In this document: positions 26,265 through 35,314 of the stretch, piece by piece
How the letters are laid out: every line of letters starts with the position of its first letter
Numbering within the stretch: the stretch's first letter is position 1
Source: Thauera propionica
Lineage (GTDB): Bacteria > Pseudomonadota > Gammaproteobacteria > Burkholderiales > Rhodocyclaceae
Direction of reading: 5' to 3'
DNA length: 63,630 bases
Assembly (NCBI RefSeq): GCF_002245655.1
Contig: NZ_NOIH01000030.1
Coordinates: 1 to 63,630 of the forward strand
The notes under the pieces: generated by a model
Told to the model about the DNA's origin: nothing
Seen by the model: the letters and a program-made list of their open reading frames with translations, nothing else
Databases searched by the model: none
Program-made: the position numbers and the translations under genes

Positions 26265-29200
26265 TTACATGCTGCGGCGGTACTGACCGCCGACCTTGTA
26301 GAGTGCGTCGGTGATCTGGCCGAGCGAGCAGTAGCGCACGGCGTCGACCAGCACCTCGAACACGTTGGCGTTGTCGATGACGGCCTGCTGCAGCTTGGCC
26401 TGCCATTTGGGCGCCTCGGCCTTGTTGCGGGCATGGAAGTCGGCCAGGCGCTTGAGCTGCGACTGCTTTTCTTCCTCGGTGGAACGGGCCAGCTCGATCT
26501 CCTGCTGGGCCTGGCCCTTCGGGTTGAGGAAGGTATTCACGCCGATGATCGGGTAGGAGCCGTCGTGCTTCTTGTGCTCGTAGTAGAGCGACTCCTCCTG
26601 GATCTTGCCGCGCTGGTAGCCGGTTTCCATCGCGCCGAGCACGCCGCCACGCGACGCGATGGCCTCGAACTCCTTGAGCACCGCTTCTTCGACGAGGTCG
26701 GTGAGTTCCTCGATGATGAAGGCGCCCTGGTTCGGGTTCTCGTTCTTGGCCAGGCCCCACTCGCGGTTGATGATGAGCTGGATCGCCATCGCACGGCGCA
26801 CGGACTCTTCGGTCGGCGTGGTGATCGCCTCGTCGTAGGCGTTGGTGTGCAGCGAGTTGCAGTTGTCGTAGATCGCGATCAGCGCCTGCAGCGTGGTGCG
26901 GATGTCGTTGAAGTCCATCTCCTGGGCGTGCAGCGAGCGGCCCGAGGTCTGCACGTGGTACTTCAGCTTCTGGCTGCGCTCATTGGCACCGTACTTGTTC
27001 TTCATCGCCACCGCCCAGATGCGGCGGGCGACGCGGCCGATCACCGAGTATTCCGGGTCCATGCCGTTACTGAAGAAGAAGGACAGGTTGGGCGCGAAGT
27101 CGTCGATGTGCATGCCGCGCGCGAGGTACGACTCGACGTAGGTGAAGCCGTTCGACAGCGTGAAGGCGAGCTGGCTGATCGGGTTCGCGCCGGCCTCGGC
27201 GATGTGGTAGCCGGAGATCGACACCGAATAGAAGTTCTGCACCTTGTTATGGACGAAGTACTCCTGGATGTCGCCCATCATCTTCAGCGCGAACTCGGTG
27301 CTGAAGATGCAGGTGTTCTGGCCCTGGTCTTCCTTCAGGATGTCGGCCTGCACCGTGCCGCGCACGGTCGACAGCGTCCAGGCCTTGATCTTGGCGTACT
27401 CGTCTTCGGTCGGGTCGCGGCCGTTGTCGGCCTTGAACTTGGCGATCTGCTGGTCGAGCGCGGTGTTGAAGAAGAAGGCCAGGATGATCGGCGCCGGGCC
27501 GTTGATCGTCATCGACACCGAGGTGGTCGGCGCGCACAGGTCGAAGCCGTCGTAGAGCACCTTCATGTCATCCAGCGTGGCGATCGACACGCCGGAGTTA
27601 CCGATCTTGCCGTAGATGTCCGGACGCAGGTCGGGGTCGCAGCCGTACAGGGTGACCGAGTCGAAGGCGGTCGACAGGCGGTGCGCCGGCATGCCCTCGG
27701 ACACCTTCTTGAAGCGGCGGTTGGTGCGGAAGGCGTCGCCCTCGCCCGCGAACATGCGGGTCGGGTCCTCGCCTTCGCGCTTGAACGCGAACACGCCGGC
27801 GGTGTAGGGGAAGGAGCCGGGGACGTTTTCCTTCATCAGGAACTTGAGCGTCTCGCCCTCGTCCTCGAAGCTTGGCAGCGCCACCTTGCGGATCTTGCTG
27901 CCGGCCAGCGAGGTGTGGGTGAGCTGGGTGCGGATCTCCTTGTCGCGGATCTTCACCACGTATTCGTCGGCGGCGTACAGCGCCTTCTCGGTCGGCCACT
28001 GCTCGAGCAGCTTCTTGGCCTGCGGGGTGAGTTCGCCGTCCTTCCAGTTGATCAGCTCGTCGAACGAACCGGCATCCTTTCCGCACTGCTCGAACAGGCA
28101 CTTGGCGATCTTCAGCGACTGGCGCTCGCGCGCCACGCGGGCTTGCTGCTCGACGTGCTTGTGGTAGCCGCGGACGGTGTCGGCGATCTCGGCCAGGTAG
28201 CGGGTACGGTCGGCCGGGACGATGGCGCGGCCTTCGGAGGAGGCCTTCACGCTCACCGCGGGCAGCTTGCTCTTGGCAACCTTGAGTCCCTTGCCCACCA
28301 GCGCCGGCAGCATGGCCTGGTACAGCGCGGTGACGCCGTCGTCGTTGAAGCGCGCCGCCATGGTGCCGAACACCGGCATCTCATCCGGGCGCTGACTGAA
28401 CAGCTCGCGGTTGCGCTGGTACTGCTTGGCGACGTCGCGCAGCGCGTCCTGCGCGCCCTTGCGGTCGAACTTGTTGATGGCCACGAAGTCCGCGAAGTCG
28501 AGCATGTCGATCTTCTCGAGCTGGCTGGCGGCGCCGAACTCGGGGGTCATGACGTACAGCGACAGATCGACGAAGGGCACGATCGCGGCGTTGCCCTGGC
28601 CGATGCCCGAGGTCTCGACCACCACCAGGTCGAAGCCCGCCAGCTTGCATGCGGCGATGACTTCGGGCAGCGCGGCGGATACTTCCGAGCCGGTGTCGCG
28701 GGTGGCGAGCGAGCGCATGTAGATGTTGTCGTGCTCGATCGCGTTCATGCGGATGCGGTCGCCCAGCAGCGCGCCGCCGGTGCGCTTGCGCGAGGGGTCG
28801 ATCGACACGATGGCGAGCTTGAGCTTGTCGTCCTGGTCGAGACGGAAGCGGCGCACCAACTCGTCGGTCAGCGAGGACTTGCCCGCGCCGCCGGTGCCGG
28901 TGATGCCCAGCGTCGGCACCTTGGTCTTGGCCGCGGCGTCGATCAGCGCCTTCTTGACGTCGTCGCCGTAGCCGCCGTTCTCGAGCGCGGTGATGATGCG
29001 CGACAGCGCACGGCGATCGCCGGCGGCCAGCGCCTTCAGCACCGCGTCGGCCTTCTGCGGCGCAGCCTTGGTGATGTCGGTGTCGCAGCGCTCGACCACG
29101 CTGTTGATCATGCCCTGCAGGCCCATCTTGGCGCCGTCTTCGGGCGAGAAGATGTGGGTGACACCGTACTCGTGCAACTCCTTGATCTCGGCCGGCACGA

Positions 29201-29531
29201 TCACGCCGCCGCCGCCGCCGAAGACCTTGATGTGCTCGCCGCCGTTGGCCTTGAGCAGATCGATCATGTACTTGAAGAACTCGACGTGGCCACCCTGGTA
29301 ACTCGTGATGGCGATGCCCTGCACGTCTTCCTGCAGCGCGGCATTGACGATCTCGCCCACCGAACGGTTGTGGCCGAGGTGGATGACCTCGGAGCCGGTC
29401 GACTGCAGGATGCGGCGCATGATGTTGATCGAGGCATCGTGGCCGTCGAACAGCGCCGCGGCGGTAACGAAACGCACCTTGTTCTTCGGCTTGTAGGGCT
29501 GCAGCTTGTGCGCAACGCTCAGGTCGGTCAT
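26265..29531 (-). CDS. icmF: Fused isobutyryl-CoA mutase (IcmF), 1088 aa
   Basis: Adenosylcobalamin-dependent mutase interconverting isobutyryl-CoA and n-butyryl-CoA (or related branched acyl-CoAs) with its own G-protein chaperone. An N-terminal B12-binding domain has [13 protein letters not shown] (His31 as expected cobalt ligand). A MeaI-type GTPase domain follows ([12 protein letters not shown] Walker A near residue 210; [24 protein letters not shown]). A long linker leads to the mutase barrel. The order B12-GTPase-mutase distinguishes IcmF from ordinary methylmalonyl-CoA mutase, which is encoded separately at 48178-50343. It has its own terminator and a divergent AraC-type regulator. Confidence 0.95.
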   Translation of the reverse strand: MTDLSVAHKLQPYKPKNKVRFVTAAALFDGHDASINIMRRILQSTGSEVIHLGHNRSVGEIVNAALQEDVQGIAITSYQGGHVEFFKYMIDLLKANGGEHIKVFGGGGGVIVPAEIKELHEYGVTHIFSPEDGAKMGLQGMINSVVERCDTDITKAAPQKADAVLKALAAGDRRALSRIITALENGGYGDDVKKALIDAAAKTKVPTLGITGTGGAGKSSLTDELVRRFRLDQDDKLKLAIVSIDPSRKRTGGALLGDRIRMNAIEHDNIYMRSLATRDTGSEVSAALPEVIAACKLAGFDLVVVETSGIGQGNAAIVPFVDLSLYVMTPEFGAASQLEKIDMLDFADFVAINKFDRKGAQDALRDVAKQYQRNRELFSQRPDEMPVFGTMAARFNDDGVTALYQAMLPALVGKGLKVAKSKLPAVSVKASSEGRAIVPADRTRYLAEIADTVRGYHKHVEQQARVARERQSLKIAKCLFEQCGKDAGSFDELINWKDGELTPQAKKLLEQWPTEKALYAADEYVVKIRDKEIRTQLTHTSLAGSKIRKVALPSFEDEGETLKFLMKENVPGSFPYTAGVFAFKREGEDPTRMFAGEGDAFRTNRRFKKVSEGMPAHRLSTAFDSVTLYGCDPDLRPDIYGKIGNSGVSIATLDDMKVLYDGFDLCAPTTSVSMTINGPAPIILAFFFNTALDQQIAKFKADNGRDPTEDEYAKIKAWTLSTVRGTVQADILKEDQGQNTCIFSTEFALKMMGDIQEYFVHNKVQNFYSVSISGYHIAEAGANPISQLAFTLSNGFTYVESYLARGMHIDDFAPNLSFFFSNGMDPEYSVIGRVARRIWAVAMKNKYGANERSQKLKYHVQTSGRSLHAQEMDFNDIRTTLQALIAIYDNCNSLHTNAYDEAITTPTEESVRRAMAIQLIINREWGLAKNENPNQGAFIIEELTDLVEEAVLKEFEAIASRGGVLGAMETGYQRGKIQEESLYYEHKKHDGSYPIIGVNTFLNPKGQAQQEIELARSTEEEKQSQLKRLADFHARNKAEAPKWQAKLQQAVIDNANVFEVLVDAVRYCSLGQITDALYKVGGQYRRSM

Positions 29532-29691
29532 GTCGGTCTTCCCCCGGACGTGTTGATGATGGTGGTGCTGCTGTTATGGCCTGAATGGTAGAAGGCGCCC
29601 GGCGCCTTTGCCATTGCGCTTGCCGACGGCAATCATGCAAAATCCGCCAATCTTCGATGCAGCACGGCGCCTACCCGTCCCCTCCGACACC

Positions 29692-30798
29692 ATGCTCCCG
29701 AACAAGCGCGAACGACAGCGCGGTCATCGCCAGGCAGCCCGAAATCAAGCCACTGTGGCGATGGGCTTCGTCGACGGCATGCTGTCGGGCCTGCGCCGCC
29801 GGGGTCACGACCCCACCCCGCTACTGACCGCGACCGGCATCAGCCTTGCAGATGTCGCCAGCCGCGTCCCGGTCGACCGCTATGCCGCGCTCTACAACCT
29901 GATCATCGCCGAACTCGACGACGAGGCCTTCGCCCTGTTCTCGCGACCGATGCCCACCGGCAGCTTCGAGTTCCTGTGTCGCGGCATGCTGGGCGCGGCG
30001 ACGCTCGACGACGCCCTGGCGCGGGCCTGCCGCTTCCTGCGCATCGTGCTGCCCGACCTGCGGGTGAGCGTCCGCCGTGACGGCACGCGCGCCGAGCTCG
30101 AGATCGCGGAGGCGCAGCCCGTGTTCGCCGGGCGCGAAGACCCGGCCCGCGTCTTCGCCTTCGAATGGCTGCTGCGACTGGTGCATGGCGTGGCCTGCTG
30201 GTTCGTCGGCCGCGGCCTCGCGCTCGACAGCGTGCGCTTTCCCTACGCCCGGCCGGCGCATGCCGACGACTACGCGCTTGTCTATACCGAACGCTCGAGC
30301 TTCGAAGGCGACACCCTGCTGGCCCGCTTCCACGACAACCTGCTCGACCTCCCCATCCGGCGCGACGACGCCGCGCTCGGCCGCTTCCTGGAAGGCGCAC
30401 CGGGCCGCATCTCGATGCTCTATCGCCGCGACCGCGAGATGGTGCTGCGGGTGCGCGACCTGCTGCGCGCCGCGCTGCCGGAGAACCTGTCGATCGAACA
30501 GGTCGCACAGCAGTTGCACCTGTCGACCCGCACCCTGCACCGCAGGCTGGAGGACGAAGGCTCGAGCTTCCGCCTGATCAAGGAGGCCACCCGGCGCGAC
30601 ATCGCCTATGCACGCCTCACGAAGACTGCGCAGCCGATCGCGCAGCTGGCGGCGGACCTGGGCTACGCCGACACCTCCACCTTCTATCGCGCCTTCGTTG
30701 CCTGGTCGGGCCAGTCACCCGAGCAGTTCCGCAGCCAGCTGGCCGCCCGGCAGGGCGCCATGACAGGTGGGAAACCCGCAAAACGCGACAATCAATAA
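29692..30798 (+). CDS. AraC-family transcriptional regulator, 368 aa
   Basis: An N-terminal arabinose-binding-like (AraC_binding_2 type) domain with YRLC-like segments (PMPTGSFEFLCRGML) is joined to a C-terminal pair of helix-turn-helix motifs (SIEQVAQQLHLSTRTLHRRL; PIAQLAADLGYADTSTFYRA). It is divergent from icmF and is the obvious candidate to regulate it, perhaps in response to a short branched acid. Start is uncertain: ATGs at 29635 and 29692 are both possible, neither with a strong ribosome binding site. I report the later one, which still includes all conserved sequence. Confidence 0.88.
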   Translation: MLPNKRERQRGHRQAARNQATVAMGFVDGMLSGLRRRGHDPTPLLTATGISLADVASRVPVDRYAALYNLIIAELDDEAFALFSRPMPTGSFEFLCRGMLGAATLDDALARACRFLRIVLPDLRVSVRRDGTRAELEIAEAQPVFAGREDPARVFAFEWLLRLVHGVACWFVGRGLALDSVRFPYARPAHADDYALVYTERSSFEGDTLLARFHDNLLDLPIRRDDAALGRFLEGAPGRISMLYRRDREMVLRVRDLLRAALPENLSIEQVAQQLHLSTRTLHRRLEDEGSSFRLIKEATRRDIAYARLTKTAQPIAQLAADLGYADTSTFYRAFVAWSGQSPEQFRSQLAARQGAMTGGKPAKRDNQ

Positions 30799-30800
30799 CG

Positions 30801-30816
30801 TTGACGTAAACGTAAC
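30801..30816. promoter_or_regulatory. LiuR-like operator motif upstream of the PAS hybrid kinase
   Basis: TTGACGTAAACGTAAC contains two ACGT half-sites separated by AA. It resembles the MerR-family LiuR-type operator of branched-chain amino acid catabolism in proteobacteria. It lies 127 bp before the kinase start. No MerR-type gene is in the window, so a regulator would be elsewhere. This is a pattern match only. Confidence 0.35.
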
Positions 30817-30942
30817 CACTTCGTCAGGATGACGGGTTCACGCGGCCTGCCATGGATGTGACGCCTGCCCTGCCCGGCAGCGACGAACTGTGCAACCATT
30901 GGCCGGAAGACACTCGAAAGACTCAGGAGACACGCCCGGATC

Positions 30943-33003
30943 ATGGCGAAGGCAGTCGAGGAAGAACTTCAGTTGAGCACGTCGTCGCCGGAGCAGCGCC
31001 GCCGCTACGACCTGCTGATGGCTGGCCTCGACCTGCTCGACCAGGCCATCGCCGTGTTCGACGCGTCGCCGAAGCTTGTCACCTGGAACAAGGCACTGCT
31101 GCGCCTGCTCGACTTCCCCGAATCGCTGGTCCGCGTCGGCACGCCGTTCGAAGCCTTCGTGCGCTTCAACGCCGAGCGCGGCGAGTATGGAGAAGGCGAC
31201 ATCGAGAAGCTGGTTGCCGCGCGCATGGCTTCGGCCCGTGCCTTCGAGCCGCACTACGTCGAACGCGTGCGCCCCAACGGTCAGGTGCTCGCGGTGCGCG
31301 GGGTGCCGATCCCCAACCTCGGCTTCGTGTCCTTGTGGACCGACGTCACCGAGCAGCGCCGCGCCGAAGCCGTCATCCAGGAACAGAACGCACGCCTCGA
31401 GGCGCGGGTGCGTGAGCGCACGGCCGAACTGGAACAGGCCAACCGCGAGATCGACCAGATCGCCGAGGCGCTGCGCCTGTCCGAAGGCCGGATGCGGCTG
31501 ATCCTCGACGCCATCCCGGCGATGATTGCCCACGTGGACGCAGGCCGCCGCTACCGCTTCGCCAACCGCGCCTACGCCGAGTGGTTCGGCCTGACCAAGG
31601 AGAACATCGTCGGCCGGTCGATCGCCGAGGTCTTCGGCGACGACGCCTACACCACGATCAAGCCCTTTCTCGAGGACGCGGAGCACGGTGAGCGGGTCAA
31701 CTACGAGTACGCGCGCAAGAACGCCGACGGCCGGCTGGTCCATGCACGCAGTGCGGTGGTCCCGGACGTATCGGTCGAAGGCGGATTCCGCGGTTACTTC
31801 GTGATGTCGATCGACATCACCGAGCAGAAGGCCAGCCAGGCCGCACTGGTGCAGGCGCAGAAGATGGAGGCGGTCGGCCAGCTCACCGGCGGGCTGGCAC
31901 ACGATTTCAACAACCTGCTCACCATCATCATCGGCAACCTGTCGGCCTTGCAGGGCAAGCTGGCCGGCGGTGAGGGCAGCGACTACGTCGACCCGTCGCT
32001 GCAGGCGGCACGGCGCGGCGCAGAGCTGATCCGCCGCCTGCTCACCTTCTCCCGCCGCCAGATGCTGGAGCCCACCGCGGTCGAGGTCGGCGAACTCGTG
32101 CGCAACATGACGCAGTTGCTGGTGCGCACCCTGGGCGAAACCATTGCCGTGCATCTGCAGTTGCCCGACATGCCGATCTACGCGCTGGCCGATCCCCACC
32201 AGCTCGAGAACGCGATCCTCAACCTTGCCATCAACGCGCGCGACGCAATGCCCGAGGGCGGCGAACTCACGATCGCCGTGCAGTTGCGTCGGGTCGATGG
32301 CGCGCTGGCGAAGATCGGCGAGGTCGTGCCTGGCGACTACGTGCAGTTCGACGTCAGCGATACCGGCAAGGGCATCGAGCCGGCGGTGCTGGCGCGCGTG
32401 TTCGAGCCTTTCTTCACCACCAAGCCCTTCGGCGGCGGCAGCGGCCTGGGCCTGTCGATGGTGTATGGCTTCGTGCGCCAGTCCGGCGGCAACATCCGCA
32501 TCCTCAGCACCCCGGGCAAGGGCACGAATGTGCGCTTCGTGCTGCCCGAGACGCGACCGCTCGAGCAGGCCCCGCTTACCGCCAGCCGCCAGGATGCACC
32601 TGCCGCAGCCCTGCAGGGTCCCATCCTGCTGGTGGAAGACGAACCCGAGGTGCGCAAGGTGGTCCGAATGCAGCTCACCGCGCTAGGCCACGCGGTGATC
32701 GAAGCCGGCGATGGCGTCGAAGCCCTGGCGCTGCTCGAGAGCATCGACGACATCGCGGTGCTGATCAGCGACACCGTGATGCCGGGCGGACTGAACGGCC
32801 GCGAACTGGCGCAGCGCGCCCGCGCCCTGCGTCCTGCGCTGCCCATCCTGCTGGTCACCGGCTACGCCAGCGAGCAGCCCGTCAGCGACGACGCAGTCGC
32901 CGATGTCCCGGTATTGCGCAAGCCTTTCGACCCGCCGGCGCTCGCTGCCGCGCTGGCCAGCCTGACCCTGACGGACCCGACCACGGAGCCTTCCGCCCCA
33001 TGA
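30943..33003 (+). CDS. PAS-domain hybrid sensor histidine kinase, 686 aa
   Basis: A cytoplasmic kinase without transmembrane segments. A PAS-like domain (residues ~25-140), a coiled-coil linker (ARLEARVRERTAELEQANRE) and a second PAS domain (~180-295) precede the phosphoacceptor helix GLAHDFNNLLT (His near 317), an ATPase domain (DTGKGIEPAVLARVFEPFFT; GSGLGLSMVYG) and a C-terminal receiver (LLVEDEPEVRKVV; Asp near 608 in ISDTVMPGG). Its TGA overlaps the ATG of the OmpR-type regulator by 4 bp, so the two form one signalling unit. The signal is unknown; a diffusible cytoplasmic cue is likely. Confidence 0.93.
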   Translation: MAKAVEEELQLSTSSPEQRRRYDLLMAGLDLLDQAIAVFDASPKLVTWNKALLRLLDFPESLVRVGTPFEAFVRFNAERGEYGEGDIEKLVAARMASARAFEPHYVERVRPNGQVLAVRGVPIPNLGFVSLWTDVTEQRRAEAVIQEQNARLEARVRERTAELEQANREIDQIAEALRLSEGRMRLILDAIPAMIAHVDAGRRYRFANRAYAEWFGLTKENIVGRSIAEVFGDDAYTTIKPFLEDAEHGERVNYEYARKNADGRLVHARSAVVPDVSVEGGFRGYFVMSIDITEQKASQAALVQAQKMEAVGQLTGGLAHDFNNLLTIIIGNLSALQGKLAGGEGSDYVDPSLQAARRGAELIRRLLTFSRRQMLEPTAVEVGELVRNMTQLLVRTLGETIAVHLQLPDMPIYALADPHQLENAILNLAINARDAMPEGGELTIAVQLRRVDGALAKIGEVVPGDYVQFDVSDTGKGIEPAVLARVFEPFFTTKPFGGGSGLGLSMVYGFVRQSGGNIRILSTPGKGTNVRFVLPETRPLEQAPLTASRQDAPAAALQGPILLVEDEPEVRKVVRMQLTALGHAVIEAGDGVEALALLESIDDIAVLISDTVMPGGLNGRELAQRARALRPALPILLVTGYASEQPVSDDAVADVPVLRKPFDPPALAAALASLTLTDPTTEPSAP

Positions 33004-33728
33004 CGATGAACGCAACGGATACCGGTAGCCCGGTCATCTTCGTCCTCGAGGATGAGCCGGACATCGCCCGCCTGATCTGCAGCAACCTCGCCGAATACGG
33101 GTTCCGCTGCGAGCACCTGCGCACCGGGCGCGACCTGCTGGTGCGCGCGCGCGCCACGACGCCCGACCTGTGCATCGTCGACCTGGGCCTGCCCGACATG
33201 GATGGCATGCAGGTCGTACGCCAGTTGCAGGAGGGCACGCCGTGCGCGGTGCTCATCCTGACCGGCCGCAACGACGTCACCGACCGCGTGCTCGGCCTCG
33301 AACTCGGTGCCGACGACTACATCGTGAAGCCCTTCGAACCGCGCGAGCTGGTCGCCCGCGTGCGTTCCATCCTGCGTCGCTACCAGCGCTCGGCGACTGC
33401 CGAAGTAACCACCGAACGCAATATCGCCAGCTTTTCCGGCTGGACTTTCGACGGCAACCGCCACACCCTCACCGCACCCGACGGCCGCGAGATCGGCCTG
33501 TCCGCAGCAGAAGCCGGCCTGCTCGCCACCCTGCTGCGCCGACCGAACAAGATCCTGTCGCGCGAACAACTGCTGGGCGAGCGCGACGTCGATCCCTTCG
33601 ACCGAAGCATCGACGTGCGCATTTCGCGCCTGCGACGCAAGCTCGACGACGATCCGCAGAACCCGAAGCTGATCAAGACCGTGTACGGCGCGGGCTACCT
33701 GTTCGCGGCCCAGGTGAGCTGGCAGTGA
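33000..33728 (+). CDS. OmpR/PhoB-family response regulator, 242 aa
   Basis: A receiver domain with the acidic pocket VLEDEPD, phospho-acceptor Asp61 in IVDLGLPD, and KPF near residue 111 is followed by a winged-helix DNA-binding domain (EAGLLATLLRRPNKILSREQL; SIDVRISRLRRKLDDD; TVYGAGYLF). It is translationally coupled to the preceding hybrid kinase, which is presumably its phosphodonor. Target genes are not evident from the sequence. Confidence 0.94.
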   Translation: MTMNATDTGSPVIFVLEDEPDIARLICSNLAEYGFRCEHLRTGRDLLVRARATTPDLCIVDLGLPDMDGMQVVRQLQEGTPCAVLILTGRNDVTDRVLGLELGADDYIVKPFEPRELVARVRSILRRYQRSATAEVTTERNIASFSGWTFDGNRHTLTAPDGREIGLSAAEAGLLATLLRRPNKILSREQLLGERDVDPFDRSIDVRISRLRRKLDDDPQNPKLIKTVYGAGYLFAAQVSWQ

Positions 33729-33754
33729 ATGCCGCCATCCGTCCGCGTGGGAGG

Positions 33755-33788
33755 TTTTCAAGTTCGCCGTCGACGTTCATAATTATGA
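33755..33788 (+). promoter_or_regulatory. Putative promoter and operator for the VOC/epimerase-like gene
   Basis: TTTTCA (33755-33760) and CATAAT (33778-33783), spaced by 17 bp, could act as -35 and -10. The -10 lies in the perfect palindrome TCATAATTATGA (33777-33788). The 14-mer CGTTCATAATTATG at 33774-33787 recurs, inverted, at 50616-50629 in the mcm/gntR promoter region, which argues for a shared repressor or activator. Confidence 0.6.
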
Positions 33789-33817
33789 GTTATTGATTAG
33801 CCACCATCGGAGTTCCC

Positions 33818-34300
33818 ATGTCGTCCCAGCGCCCGTTCAAGATCCTCGGCATCCAGCAGATCGCCATCGGCGGCCCGAGCAAGGAGAAGCTCAAGACCCT
33901 GTGGGTCGACATGCTCGGCCTGGAAGTCACCGGCAACTTCGTCTCCGAGCGCGAGAACGTCGACGAGGACATCTGCGCGATGGGCGCCGGCCCGTTCAAG
34001 GTCGAGGTCGACCTGATGCAGCCGCTCGACCCCGAGAAGAAGCCCGCCGTACACGCCACGCCGCTGAACCACGTCGGCCTGTGGGTGGACGATCTGCCGA
34101 AGGCGGTGGAATGGCTGAGCGCCAACGGCGTGCGTTTTGCGCCTGGCGGCATCCGCCGCGGCGCAGCGGGCTTCGACATCACCTTCCTGCATCCGAAGGG
34201 CAACGAGGAATTCCCGATCGGCGGCGAAGGCGTGCTGGTCGAACTGGTGCAGGCACCGGCCGAAGTCGTCGAGGCTTTCGCCAAACTCGCCACAAGCTGA
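33818..34300 (+). CDS. VOC-superfamily protein, candidate methylmalonyl-CoA epimerase, 160 aa
   Basis: Two betaalphabetabetabeta repeats typical of the vicinal-oxygen-chelate superfamily. The second half, [15 protein letters not shown] and FLHPKG...[10 protein letters not shown], closely follows the methylmalonyl-CoA epimerase pattern (LHHMAWRVDD; FMHPKS..GVLIEL). Epimerase converts (2S)- to (2R)-methylmalonyl-CoA between propionyl-CoA carboxylase and mutase. By that alignment the metal positions here would be Gln14, Asp65, His85 and Glu142, against His, Gln, His and Glu in the classical enzyme, so activity is not certain. No other epimerase is in the window, and an operator-like site is shared with the mcm operon. 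The ATG at 33818 has GGAG upstream. Generic glyoxalase-family naming is the safe alternative. Confidence 0.7.
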   Translation: MSSQRPFKILGIQQIAIGGPSKEKLKTLWVDMLGLEVTGNFVSERENVDEDICAMGAGPFKVEVDLMQPLDPEKKPAVHATPLNHVGLWVDDLPKAVEWLSANGVRFAPGGIRRGAAGFDITFLHPKGNEEFPIGGEGVLVELVQAPAEVVEAFAKLATS

Positions 34301-34318
34301 GCACGGCAACAACGACAA

Positions 34319-34349
34319 AAGGGGCACGGCCTTTGGGGGCGTGCCCCTT
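34319..34349. terminator. Bidirectional terminator between the VOC and zinc-peptidase genes
   Basis: AAGGGGCACG (34319-34328) and CGTGCCCCTT (34340-34349) form a perfect 10-bp stem with an 11-nt loop between convergent genes. On the minus strand it is followed by TTTTGTCG, on the plus strand only by a weak TT-rich tail, so it should work best for the peptidase gene. Confidence 0.8.
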
Positions 34350-34376
34350 ATCTATTCCGGCCCCGCTGCGCGACGA

Positions 34377-35243
34377 CTAAAGCGCCGCAACCGAGAAGGT
34401 GTCGCACGCACGCAGGTCGCCCTGCTCCAGGCCGACACGGAACCAGCGCACCCGTTGCGCCGCACTGCCGTGGGTGAAGCTGTCGGGCACGGCGTAGCCC
34501 TGCGCCTGCTTCTGGATGCGGTCGTCGCCAATCGCGCTTGCAGCGCGCAAGGCTTCCTCCACATCACCCTGCTCGAGAACCTGCCGCGTACGGTCGGCAT
34601 GATGCGCCCACACCCCGGCCAGGCAGTCGGCCTGCAGCTCGAGGCGGACGGATAGCAGGTTCGCCTCCCGCTCGGACAGGCGCTGGCGCGCCTGCTGCAC
34701 CTTGTCCGAAATGCCGAGCAGGTTCTGAACGTGGTGTCCGACCTCGTGCGCGATCACGTAAGCCTGGGCGAAATCGCCCGGCGCACCGAAGCGACGGTGA
34801 AGATCGTCAAAGAAGGACAGGTCGAGATACACCTTGCCATCGGCCGGGCAGTAGAACGGCCCCATCTGCGCCTGCCCGACGCCGCACGCGCTGCGCGTGG
34901 CGCCGGTGTAGAGCACCAGCTTTGGTTCCTGGTAATTGCGGCCGCCCGACTGGAAGATCGGTCCCCAGGTGTCCTCGGTGTCGGCCAGCACCATCGACGT
35001 GAAACGCGCCAGCTCATCCTCGGCCGCCGAGCGTGGTGCGCCCGGCTGTGAGGACTCGATTGCGGGTGGCTGCACCATGGTCGCCGTGTCGAGCACCACG
35101 CCCGGATCGATGCCGAAGTACATCGCCACCAGGACCAGCACGATGGTGCCGATGCCGATCTTGCCGCGCCCGCCGAGGTGATGCCCACCCTGGCCGCGCC
35201 GATCCTCGACGTTGCGGCTCTCCCTGCCGTTGCGAAAGTCCAT
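34377..35243 (-). CDS. YpfJ/KPN_02809-family neutral zinc metallopeptidase, 288 aa
   Basis: A Gly/Arg/His-rich N-terminus (RRGQGGHHLGGRGK) precedes one transmembrane helix (IGIGTIVLVLVAMYFGI, residues ~29-45). The C-terminal domain carries the zincin motif HEVGHH (two zinc-ligand His and the catalytic Glu) and a further acidic segment SVRLELQADCLAG that supplies the third ligand. The domain should face the periplasm. Physiological substrates of this family are not established. The ATG at 35243 is followed by family-typical sequence (MDFRNGRESRNVEDRRG). Confidence 0.9.
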   Translation of the reverse strand: MDFRNGRESRNVEDRRGQGGHHLGGRGKIGIGTIVLVLVAMYFGIDPGVVLDTATMVQPPAIESSQPGAPRSAAEDELARFTSMVLADTEDTWGPIFQSGGRNYQEPKLVLYTGATRSACGVGQAQMGPFYCPADGKVYLDLSFFDDLHRRFGAPGDFAQAYVIAHEVGHHVQNLLGISDKVQQARQRLSEREANLLSVRLELQADCLAGVWAHHADRTRQVLEQGDVEEALRAASAIGDDRIQKQAQGYAVPDSFTHGSAAQRVRWFRVGLEQGDLRACDTFSVAAL

Positions 35244-35314
35244 GATCCTCTCCCGCCAGTTCCTGTTGGCATGCTACTCCGCCAGCCGCGGCGGCGGGAG
35301 AGGATGTCTGGCGC

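Noticed and set aside
26433-29591. Open frame of over 1000 codons on the plus strand opposite icmF
   Set aside because: It mirrors icmF codon by codon. The translation is low-complexity (Val/Leu/Arg/His/Asp-rich) with no domain, an artefact of GC-rich third positions.
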